Shown here: positions 7,924-15,153 of the stretch, one piece after another
Position numbering within the stretch: position 1 is the stretch's first letter
Layout: every line of letters starts with the position of its first letter
NCBI RefSeq assembly: GCF_900101265.1
Contig: NZ_FMZS01000004.1
Span: 248,001 to 312,000 of the forward strand
Direction of reading: 5' to 3'
Origin: Massilia sp. PDC64
GTDB taxonomy: Bacteria > Pseudomonadota > Gammaproteobacteria > Burkholderiales > Burkholderiaceae_D
DNA length: 64,000 nucleotides
The notes under the pieces: model-generated
Seen by the model: only the letters and a program-made list of their open reading frames with translations
Database searches by the model: none
What the model was told of the DNA's origin: nothing
Program-made: the position numbers and the translations under genes

Positions 7924-9933
7924 GTGGAATATCCCCGCCCACAATTGCGGCGCGCCGCCTGGCGCAGCCTCGACGGCCCCTGGCAGGCCATGTTCGACGA
8001 CGCGGCGGCCTACGTCGACCCGGCCGAGGTGCCGTTCGACCGCACGATCGTCGTCCCGTATCCGCCCGAAGCCCGCGCCAGCGGCGTGCACGACCGCGGC
8101 TACCGCCGGCGCGTCTGGTACAAGCGCCAGATCCCGCTCGACCCCGCGCTGCTGCCGGGGCCGGAGGAGCGGCTGATACTGCACTTCGGCGCCGTCAACT
8201 ACCGGGCCCGCGTATGGGTCAACGGCCGCTTCGCCATCGAGCACCGGGGCGGCCACAGCCCGTTTTCCCTCGACGTCACGCGCCACCTGGACGGCTCGAT
8301 CCTCGAGATCGCCGTGCAGGCCGAGGACGACCCGCAGGACATGCACAAGCCGCGCGGGAAGATGGACTGGGAACCGGAGCCGCACAAGATCTGGTACCCG
8401 CGCACGAGCGGTATCTGGCGCACGGTCTGGATCGAGAAGGTCCCGCGTGCCCACGTCGCGCAGCTGCGCTGGACGGCCGACGTGGCCGCATGGCAGATCC
8501 GGCTCGATGCCGACATCGCCCACGTGCCGGAAGGCGGCATGGCGAACGTCACCCTGAAACTGGGCGGCCGGCTGCTCGTCAACGACCGCTGCCTGTTGAC
8601 GGGGCCGCGCCTGTCCCGCATCTTCCAGTTGCCTGACCCCGGCATCGACGACGCGCGCGGCCTGTGGATGTGGAGCCCGGAGAGCCCGCAGCTGATCGAT
8701 GCCGAGATCGAGATCCGCTCGGCCGACGGGAATCTCATCGACAGCGTGCAGAGCTACACGGCGCTGCGCACGGTGAGCGTGGAGGGCGACCGCTTCGTGC
8801 TGAACAGCCGGCCGTACTACCTGCGCATGGTCCTCGACCAGGGCTACTGGCCGGACAGCCTGATGGTGGCGTCGAGCGACCAGCTGCGCCACGACGTCCT
8901 GCTCATCAAGCGGCTCGGCTTCAATGGCGTGCGCAAGCACCAGAAGTCGGAAGACCCGCGCTGGCTGTACTGGTGCGACGTGCTGGGACTGTGCGTGTGG
9001 GGCGAGATGCCGTCCGCGTACGGCTTTTCCAGCGCGACGATCCACGGCGTGATGGAAGAGTGGAAGGAACTGGTCGAGCGCGACATCTCGCACCCGTGCA
9101 TCGTCGCCTGGGTGCCGACCAACGAATCGTGGGGCGTGCCGGAGCTGATGAACGACCGGCGCCAGGTCGATTTCGTGCGCGCCCTGTACCACATGACGCG
9201 CGCGCTGGACGGCACGCGGCCCGTCGTCGGCAACGATGGCTGGGAAATGCCGTGCGGCGACCTCGTGTGCGTGCACGACTACGAACAGGACCCGGCCGTG
9301 CTGCTGGAGCGCTACGGCACCCGCGACGCCGTCGCGTACACGCTGGAACACGTGCAGCCGGACCGGCGCCGCCTCGTCATCGACGGTTTTACGGGCCTCG
9401 GCCGGCCGCTGTTCCTGTCCGAATTCGGTGGCATTGCCATGACGAAACCCGGCGAGGACCCCGGCTGGGGTTATTCCGTGGCGAAGGACAGCAAGGAACT
9501 GCTGACCCGCTACCAGCAGCTGATGTCGGCCGTGCACCGGTGCCGGCCGCTGTCCGGCTTCTGCTACACGCAGCTGACGGACACCTTCCTCGAAAAGAAC
9601 GGGCTGCTGACCGAGGACCGCATCCCGAAGGCGCCCATCGAGGCGCTGGCCCAGGCCACGCGCGGACCGCAGGCGCACCTGCAGGACTGGGTACTGGATC
9701 CCCTCGGCCACAGCCAGCGCTGGCGCGCGCGGCGGGGGCCCGATTTCCCTGTCGAGTGGACGCGCGTCGGAGAAACGGCAGAAGTGCTAGCCTATCCGGG
9801 AGAGCGCCAGCCGCAGCAGGTGGCGGAGCCCGACACACCGCCCAGGGAGCCGACTCCCACGGCGGGTCCCCCGGGCTTCGAACGCCGCGGGCGTGGCGCT
9901 CCGGGAGCGCGCGCACGGCGTAAAGCCGCCTGA
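7924..9933 (+). CDS. Glycoside hydrolase family 2 protein (beta-galactosidase/glucuronidase type)
   Basis: A 669-residue GH2 enzyme with no signal peptide, so probably cytoplasmic. The N-terminal jelly-roll sugar-binding domain (about 10-175) contains VWVNGRFAIEHRGGHSPF; an immunoglobulin-like domain follows, then the TIM barrel from about 285. The acid/base is Glu401 in TNESWGV and the nucleophile is Glu500 in LSEFGG. GTG at 7924 is chosen as the start because AAGGAG lies 8 bp upstream and MEYPRPQLRR is the usual family beginning. It heads an apparent operon with the ABC importer genes downstream and probably cleaves imported oligosaccharides inside the cell. The C-terminal 50 residues are basic and low complexity. 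Confidence 0.85.
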   Translation: MEYPRPQLRRAAWRSLDGPWQAMFDDAAAYVDPAEVPFDRTIVVPYPPEARASGVHDRGYRRRVWYKRQIPLDPALLPGPEERLILHFGAVNYRARVWVNGRFAIEHRGGHSPFSLDVTRHLDGSILEIAVQAEDDPQDMHKPRGKMDWEPEPHKIWYPRTSGIWRTVWIEKVPRAHVAQLRWTADVAAWQIRLDADIAHVPEGGMANVTLKLGGRLLVNDRCLLTGPRLSRIFQLPDPGIDDARGLWMWSPESPQLIDAEIEIRSADGNLIDSVQSYTALRTVSVEGDRFVLNSRPYYLRMVLDQGYWPDSLMVASSDQLRHDVLLIKRLGFNGVRKHQKSEDPRWLYWCDVLGLCVWGEMPSAYGFSSATIHGVMEEWKELVERDISHPCIVAWVPTNESWGVPELMNDRRQVDFVRALYHMTRALDGTRPVVGNDGWEMPCGDLVCVHDYEQDPAVLLERYGTRDAVAYTLEHVQPDRRRLVIDGFTGLGRPLFLSEFGGIAMTKPGEDPGWGYSVAKDSKELLTRYQQLMSAVHRCRPLSGFCYTQLTDTFLEKNGLLTEDRIPKAPIEALAQATRGPQAHLQDWVLDPLGHSQRWRARRGPDFPVEWTRVGETAEVLAYPGERQPQQVAEPDTPPREPTPTAGPPGFERRGRGAPGARARRKAA

Positions 9934-9970
9934 TTCGACCGCGCTCTCCAACGAACGACAAGGAGACGAC

Positions 9971-11278
9971 GTGGCGCGACGCGGATTCCCGCGCGCCGCC
10001 GCGCTGGTTGCGATCCTGTTCCTCGTGCTGGCGGGCGTGAGCGCCCCCGTGCGGGCGCAGGTCGAAGTCAGGATGTGGACGCTGCTTTCGGGCGGCGACG
10101 GCGCGCGCATGCGGGCGCTGGTCGACGACTTCAACGCCAGCCAGCGCGACGTGCGCGTGGTCAGTACGACCCTCAAGTGGGGCGAACCCTTTTATACGAA
10201 ACTGATCACGGCCTCCGTCGTGGGCGCCGGGCCGGACGTCGCGACGATCCACCTGTCGCGCATCGTCAACCTGGCCGGCGGCGGCGTGCTGCGGCCGATC
10301 TCTCCCGCCGAGCTGGCGGCGGCCGGCCTGCGCGGACAGGACTACCTGCCGCGCCAGTGGGCCAAGGCGCAGTACCAGGGGGCCACCTATGCCGTGCCGC
10401 TGGACGTGCACCCGTTCGTCCTGTACTACAACAAGACGCTCGCGGGCAAGGCGGGCCTGCTCGATGCGAACGGCAACCTGAAACCCATCGAAGGCGTCGA
10501 CGCGCTGACGGACGCGTTCCGCGTCGCCACCGAACGCACGGGGCAGCGCGGCCTGACGATGGAAAGCAGCCAGAGTTCGTATGCGATCTGGCGCCTGTGG
10601 CTCGCGATGCTCGCGCAGCAGAACGTCACCATCATCGCCAATGGCCGCTTCACGTACGGTCCGGCCGGCGCCGCGACGCTGTCCCGCATCAGCGACTGGT
10701 TCACGAAGGGCTATGCGCAGTCGGGGCTCGATTACCCGGCGTCGACGAGCCAGTTCATGGGCGGCGGCGCCGCGTTCATGCTGAACGGCGTGTGGGAAGT
10801 TCCGGAACTGGTGCGCGCGTCGAAAGCGGGCACGCTCGGTTTCGAGTACGGCATCGTGCCGCTGCCGAAGATGTATGCGAACGCGTCGACGTGGGCGGAC
10901 TCGCACGCGTTCGCGCTGCCCGCGAACCCGGGGCATGAACCGTCGCCGGAAAAGGTCCGGGCTGTGCTGCGCTTCATCGCCTATGTCAGCAAGCACTCGC
11001 TGGGCTGGGCGGAGGGCGGCCACATCCCTGCGTACAAGCCGGTGGCCGAGTCGCCGGCGGCAAAAAGCCTCATGCCGAACGCCATGTACGCGCAGGTCGC
11101 CAACGACGTCGTGTACGATCCGGACGGCTGGTACATGGGCGCGGCGGGTCCCCTGGAAGCGATCGCCTCCAAATTCCTGCCGGCGGCGCTGTACGGCTAC
11201 CTGACGCCGGAGCAGGCCGTGCACCGGTTCGAGACGGAAGCGGCGCGCCTCGTGCGCAAGCGCCCGCCGCGTTATTGA
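9971..11278 (+). CDS. Sugar ABC transporter, extracellular solute-binding protein
   Basis: A 435-residue family 1 solute-binding protein. GTG at 9971 is chosen over an upstream in-frame ATG at 9893 because AAGGAG lies just upstream and it opens a clear signal peptide (MARRGFPRAAALVAILFLVLAG, cleaved near residue 29). The mature protein starts VEVRMWTLLSGGDGARM, and later segments such as AVPLDVHPFVLYYNKTLAGKAG and GGGAAFMLNGVWEVPEL match the MalE/UgpB class. It binds an oligosaccharide or sugar in the periplasm and delivers it to the two permeases that follow. The sugar itself cannot be named. Confidence 0.85.
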   Translation: MARRGFPRAAALVAILFLVLAGVSAPVRAQVEVRMWTLLSGGDGARMRALVDDFNASQRDVRVVSTTLKWGEPFYTKLITASVVGAGPDVATIHLSRIVNLAGGGVLRPISPAELAAAGLRGQDYLPRQWAKAQYQGATYAVPLDVHPFVLYYNKTLAGKAGLLDANGNLKPIEGVDALTDAFRVATERTGQRGLTMESSQSSYAIWRLWLAMLAQQNVTIIANGRFTYGPAGAATLSRISDWFTKGYAQSGLDYPASTSQFMGGGAAFMLNGVWEVPELVRASKAGTLGFEYGIVPLPKMYANASTWADSHAFALPANPGHEPSPEKVRAVLRFIAYVSKHSLGWAEGGHIPAYKPVAESPAAKSLMPNAMYAQVANDVVYDPDGWYMGAAGPLEAIASKFLPAALYGYLTPEQAVHRFETEAARLVRKRPPRY

Positions 11279-11286
11279 GGACGACG

Positions 11287-12186
11287 ATGCGACCCGACGA
11301 CCTGTCCCTGACCCCGGGCCCGACGACGGCGCGGCGCGACACGCTCCCGGCCTGGCTGCTGCTGGCGCCTTTCCTCGTGGCGTTCGGCCTGTTCTTCTTC
11401 CTGCCCGCGCTGGAGACGTTCTGGCTCAGCCTCACGGAGAGCAGCCTCACGCGCACGAGCGCCTTCGTCGGCCTGGACAACTACCACACGCTGCTGAACG
11501 ACCCGTCGTTCTGGGATTCGGTCGGCAATACGTTCTACTTCTCGCTGCTGACGGTGATCCCGCTGTGCGCCCTCGGCCTGCTGATGGCGATGCTCGTCGA
11601 CCGGTTCGCGCGCGTGCAGGGCTGGCTGCAGGGCATGTTCTTCCTGCCGTTCGTGCTGCCGATCTCCGTGATGACCCTCATCGCCGACTGGATGCTGCAG
11701 CCGTCGTCCGGCGTCGTCAACCACATCCTCGGCGGCCAGCGGGCATGGCTCGCGGACCCGCACTGGGCGCTGCCGGCCGTCGCCATCGGCACGATCTGGT
11801 GGACGGTGGGCTTCAACATGTTGCTGTTCCTCGCCGGCCTGCGCAACATCCCGGCCGAGCTGTACGAGGCGGCCGCGCTGGACGGCGCCCGCGGCTTCAC
11901 CCTGTTCCGTACGATCACGTGGCCCGCGCTGCGTCCCGTCGCGACGACGGCGCTGATCCTGCAGCTGATCGCGTCCCTGAAAGTCTTTGGCCAGACGTAC
12001 ATCCTCACGAGCGGCGGCCCGTTCAACACGACGCGCGTCGCGCTGCACTACATGTACGAGACGGCGTTCACGCAAAGCGATGCGGGGTATGCGGCTGCGG
12101 TCGCGATGGCGTTCGTCGCCATCGTCATCCTGCTGTCGCTGCTGCAGGCGTGGCTCGTGAAATGGCTGGCCGGGAGGGATGCATGA
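11287..12186 (+). CDS. Sugar ABC transporter permease (MalF/UgpA type)
   Basis: A 299-residue inner-membrane protein with six predicted helices. The ABC permease EAA loop is present as YEAAALDGARGFTLFRTITWP, where it contacts the ATPase. The ATG at 11287 has GAGGAC upstream; the solute-binding gene ends 8 bp before. The stop TGA overlaps the ATG of the next permease as ATGA, which implies coupled translation and paired assembly. Confidence 0.87.
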   Translation: MRPDDLSLTPGPTTARRDTLPAWLLLAPFLVAFGLFFFLPALETFWLSLTESSLTRTSAFVGLDNYHTLLNDPSFWDSVGNTFYFSLLTVIPLCALGLLMAMLVDRFARVQGWLQGMFFLPFVLPISVMTLIADWMLQPSSGVVNHILGGQRAWLADPHWALPAVAIGTIWWTVGFNMLLFLAGLRNIPAELYEAAALDGARGFTLFRTITWPALRPVATTALILQLIASLKVFGQTYILTSGGPFNTTRVALHYMYETAFTQSDAGYAAAVAMAFVAIVILLSLLQAWLVKWLAGRDA

Positions 12187-13007
12187 AGGCCTCGTTCTGG
12201 ACCGTCGCCGGCGCGCTATGCGCGATCGTGCTGGCCGCGCTGAGGGCGTTCCCACTGCTGTGGGCCCTGTCGACGTCTTTGCGACCGGAGCTGGAGACCG
12301 TGTCCGCCAACTTCCACTGGCTCCCGCAGGACTGGACGCTGGACGCCTACCGCAAGACGCTCGGCGCGGGCAACGTCGTCCGCTGGCTGTTCAACAGCTT
12401 CCTCGTCGCGCTGCTCGTGACGGTCGTGACGATGGCGATCAGCCTGATGGCCGCGTACGCGTTCTCGCAGTTGCGCTTCAGGGGACGCGGCATCGTGTTC
12501 GGCATCGCCATGCTGGGCTTCCTGCTGCCGTTCGAGGCATTGCTCGTGCCGCTGTTCCGCACGATGCACCAGCTGGGCCTCATCAATTCGTATGCCGGCA
12601 TCGTGCTGCCGCAAGTGGTGTCGCCGGTCGTGATCTACGTGTTCAAGCAGTTTTTCGACGCGATCCCCGCCGACTTCCGCGAGGCCGCCGTGATGGACGG
12701 GGCGGGGCCGCTCCGCGTGCTGTGGAGCGTGTACCTGCCGATTTCCGGCAATATCGTGTGGGCGATGGCGATCGTGACGTTCATCGCGGCGTGGAATAAT
12801 TTCCTGTGGCCGTTCATCATCGTCACGTCGAACGACATGATGACGATCCCGCTGGGCCTCACGCAGACGTACGACGCGTTCGGCGTGCGCTACGCCCAGC
12901 TGATGGCGGCCGCGCTGCTGGGCGCATTGCCCGTGGCGCTGGCCTATGTGCTGTTCCAGCGCCGCGTGACGCAGGGCTTCCTCGCGGCGAGCGGATTGAA
13001 AGGATAA
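12183..13007 (+). CDS. Sugar ABC transporter permease (MalG/UgpE type)
   Basis: A 274-residue protein with six hydrophobic segments, the partner of the preceding permease. The EAA motif reads FREAAVMDGAGPLRVLWSVY, and the C-terminus RRVTQGFLAASGLKG is typical of MalG-like subunits. The ATG at 12183 overlaps the upstream stop by 4 bp. Ten bases downstream of its stop the ATPase gene begins, so the importer is encoded as a complete set. Confidence 0.88.
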   Translation: MKASFWTVAGALCAIVLAALRAFPLLWALSTSLRPELETVSANFHWLPQDWTLDAYRKTLGAGNVVRWLFNSFLVALLVTVVTMAISLMAAYAFSQLRFRGRGIVFGIAMLGFLLPFEALLVPLFRTMHQLGLINSYAGIVLPQVVSPVVIYVFKQFFDAIPADFREAAVMDGAGPLRVLWSVYLPISGNIVWAMAIVTFIAAWNNFLWPFIIVTSNDMMTIPLGLTQTYDAFGVRYAQLMAAALLGALPVALAYVLFQRRVTQGFLAASGLKG

Positions 13008-13016
13008 GGAGAGTTC

Positions 13017-14135
13017 ATGGCATCGGTCAGGCTGCGCGGCATCCGCAAGACGTATGGCGACAACCCCGTCATCAAGGGCATCGACCTGGACATCGAGGAT
13101 GGCCAGTTCGTCGTCTTCGTCGGGCCGTCCGGCTGCGGCAAGTCCACGCTGCTGCGCATGATCGCGGGTCTGGAAGACATCACGGACGGCACGCTGGAGC
13201 TCGGGGGCGTCGTCAGCAACACGGTGGAACCGGCCCGGCGCGGCATCGCGATGGTGTTCCAGAGCTATGCGCTGTACCCGCACATGACGGTGGCCGAGAA
13301 CATGGGCTTCGCGCTGAAGCTCGCGAAGGTGCCGAAGGCGGAGATCGCCCAGCGCGTGCGGCATGCGGCCGAGATCCTGCAGATCGCGCACCTGCTGGAC
13401 CGCAAGCCGAAAGCGCTGTCCGGCGGCCAGCGGCAACGGGTAGCGATCGGCCGCGCCATCGTGCGCAAGCCGGAGGTGTTCCTGTTCGACGAACCGCTGT
13501 CGAACCTCGACGCCGCGCTGCGCGCCCAGACGCGCGTGGAACTGGCGCGCCTGCACAAGGAGCTGCAGGCGACGATGATCTACGTGACGCACGACCAGGT
13601 CGAAGCGATGACCCTGGGCCAGAAGATCGTCGTGTTCAACGGCGGCCGCATCGAGCAGGTGGGCACGCCGCTGGAGCTGTACGAGCGGCCGGCGAACCTG
13701 TTCGTGGCGGGCTTCCTCGGCTCGCCCCGCATGAACACGTTCCCCGCGACGCTGGCCGGCCACACGGGTGGCCTCGCGACGGTGCGCGTGCCGGGCGGCG
13801 GCCTGGCGCAGGTCGCGGCGGATGCGAGCCAGGCGCAGGGCGGCGCCACGCTGACCCTGGGCGTGCGGCCCGAGCACCTGCGGCTCGAGACCGGGGCCGA
13901 CGCCGGCATCCCGGGCCGGCTCGCGCTCGTCGAGTACCTGGGCGACGTGACGCTCGCCTACGTGCAGGTCGACGGCGTCGAGGGCATGGTGGCGGCCAAG
14001 TGTCCGCCCGACGCGCCGCTGCCGGCACCGGGAACGGCCGTGCGGCTGCGGTTCGATCCGGCGCGGGCGTGGCTGTTCGACGGGGACGGCGCGGCGTTGC
14101 CGGCGTTGCGGGAGCGGGTGGCGGCGCCCATGTAG
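13017..14135 (+). CDS. Sugar ABC transporter ATP-binding protein (MalK/UgpC type)
   Basis: A 372-residue ATPase. The nucleotide-binding domain has Walker [11 protein letters not shown]-loop [11 protein letters not shown], signature LSGGQRQR, Walker [14 protein letters not shown] and H-loop THDQ. The C-terminal 130 residues form the MalK-type OB-fold regulatory domain with the GVRPEHLRL motif (TOBE). Carrying its own ATPase is less common for CUT1 importers, which often share MsmK/UgpC. AAGGAG lies 5 bp before the ATG. It is the last gene of the GH2/ABC operon; the next gene is convergent with 9 bp between stops. Confidence 0.9.
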   Translation: MASVRLRGIRKTYGDNPVIKGIDLDIEDGQFVVFVGPSGCGKSTLLRMIAGLEDITDGTLELGGVVSNTVEPARRGIAMVFQSYALYPHMTVAENMGFALKLAKVPKAEIAQRVRHAAEILQIAHLLDRKPKALSGGQRQRVAIGRAIVRKPEVFLFDEPLSNLDAALRAQTRVELARLHKELQATMIYVTHDQVEAMTLGQKIVVFNGGRIEQVGTPLELYERPANLFVAGFLGSPRMNTFPATLAGHTGGLATVRVPGGGLAQVAADASQAQGGATLTLGVRPEHLRLETGADAGIPGRLALVEYLGDVTLAYVQVDGVEGMVAAKCPPDAPLPAPGTAVRLRFDPARAWLFDGDGAALPALRERVAAPM

Positions 14136-14144
14136 CCTGCTTCC

Positions 14145-14597
14145 CTAGATCGGCCGCTGCCCGCTCGCCTCCACGAACGACTTCGGCACCACGCCGATCT
14201 GCTGCAACACGCCGAGCCGGTCCGCCTGCAGCCACGCGCGCACGATCTGCCCGTCGCGGACCTGGTAGATCACATTGCCTTCCTGCGTCACCTCCGCGAG
14301 GCTCGGCTTGATGCCGACGAAGCGTCCGCCGTGCACGGCGCGGAACGTCCAGCGCACGGCGACCTTGTCGTCTTCGCCGAACACGTCGTGCAACTCGAAG
14401 CGTACGCCCGGAAAGCCCGTCAGCACGGCCTCGATGGTCGCGCGGAACTCCTTCGGACCCCGTTCGCCGCGGGCACCGACGAAGTCGGGGGCGATCAGCG
14501 TCTCCAGGCGGTCCAGGTCGCGGCCATTGATGCACTCCTCGTACAGCGTACGGACCAGGGCCTTGTTGATGGCAGTGACATTCGTGCGATCGTTCAT
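14145..14597 (-). CDS. SnoaL-like ester cyclase / NTF2-fold protein
   Basis: A 150-residue single-domain protein of the SnoaL polyketide-cyclase-like group. The conserved features include an N-terminal helix with LVRTLYEECINGRDLDRLE, the strand APDFVGARG, the GPKEFRA turn, and VRWTFRAVHGG. No signal peptide. Family members act on small cyclic or ester substrates, but most bacterial ones are uncharacterised. GAGGAGAA precedes the ATG. Transcription starts from a MerR-family-type promoter carrying a SoxR box (14633-14663), so the gene is very likely a SoxR target induced by redox-active compounds. Confidence 0.72.
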   Translation of the reverse strand: MNDRTNVTAINKALVRTLYEECINGRDLDRLETLIAPDFVGARGERGPKEFRATIEAVLTGFPGVRFELHDVFGEDDKVAVRWTFRAVHGGRFVGIKPSLAEVTQEGNVIYQVRDGQIVRAWLQADRLGVLQQIGVVPKSFVEASGQRPI

Positions 14598-14613
14598 GCG
14601 GTTCTCCTCGTGG

Positions 14614-14642
14614 TTGACTGTCGATGCAAAGGAGTGTAGAAC
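14614..14642 (+). promoter_or_regulatory. Promoter of soxR
   Basis: TTGACT at 14614-14619 and TAGAAC at 14637-14642 are separated by exactly 17 bp. The predicted start, about 14649, falls inside the SoxR box, so SoxR bound there should repress its own transcription. The ribosome site AGAGG precedes the ATG at 14674. Confidence 0.5.
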
Positions 14643-14663
14643 CTCAACTTAACTTGAGGTCAA
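14633..14663 (-). promoter_or_regulatory. SoxR-dependent promoter with SoxR box, driving the ester cyclase gene
   Basis: On the minus strand, TTGACC (14658-14663) and TACACT (14633-14638) are 19 bp apart, the over-long spacer that MerR-family activators correct by DNA distortion. The spacer holds the palindrome ACCTCAACTTAACTTGAGGT (14641-14660), differing by one base from the enterobacterial SoxR box core CCTCAAGTTAACTTGAGG. The neighbouring divergent gene is soxR itself. Confidence 0.8.
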
Positions 14664-14673
14664 GAGGATTTTG

Positions 14674-15126
14674 ATGGGAAAAATCGACCCGGCCGACATC
14701 GGGCGGCCTTTGACGGTGGGCGAGGTCGCACGGCGCGCGGGTGTCGCGGTGTCGGCCCTGCATTTCTACGAGTCGAAGGGGCTCATCCGCAGCGTGCGCA
14801 GCAGCGGCGGGCAGCGGCGCTACGGGCGCGACGTGCTGCGGCGCGTGGCCGTCATCAAGGTCGCGCAGCGCATCGGCATTCCGCTCGCGTCGATCAGCGC
14901 GGCGCTGGCGTCGCTGCCGGAAGAGCGCACGCCGACGAAGGCCGACTGGACCCGGCTATCCAGCCTGTGGCGGCGCGAGCTGGACGAGCGCATCGAGCAA
15001 CTCACCCGGCTGCGCGACCAGCTGGACGATTGCATCGGCTGCGGCTGCCTGTCGATCGAGGCATGCCGGCTGCGCAATCCGCTGGACGAATTGTCGGAGA
15101 AGGGAAGCGGGCCGCAGCGGCTGTGA
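14674..15126 (+). CDS. soxR: Redox-sensitive transcriptional activator SoxR (MerR family)
   Basis: A 150-residue MerR-family activator. The N-terminal winged helix carries [21 protein letters not shown]; a dimerisation coiled coil covers about residues 85-115. The [2Fe-2S] cluster ligands are Cys120, Cys123, Cys125 and Cys131 in [12 protein letters not shown], the same spacing as in E. coli SoxR. Oxidation of the cluster by redox-cycling drugs or phenazines activates target promoters. ATG at 14674 is used; a TTG three bases upstream is in frame but less likely. There is no soxS; as in other non-enteric bacteria SoxR probably acts directly, here on the divergent ester cyclase gene. Confidence 0.93.
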   Translation: MGKIDPADIGRPLTVGEVARRAGVAVSALHFYESKGLIRSVRSSGGQRRYGRDVLRRVAVIKVAQRIGIPLASISAALASLPEERTPTKADWTRLSSLWRRELDERIEQLTRLRDQLDDCIGCGCLSIEACRLRNPLDELSEKGSGPQRL

Positions 15127-15153
15127 CCGGGCCGCCCGACTTCCGGGAGAGGA

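Noticed and set aside
7495..9711. Long open frame antisense to GH43 and GH2
   Set aside because: It crosses two genes with clear catalytic motifs and itself has none.
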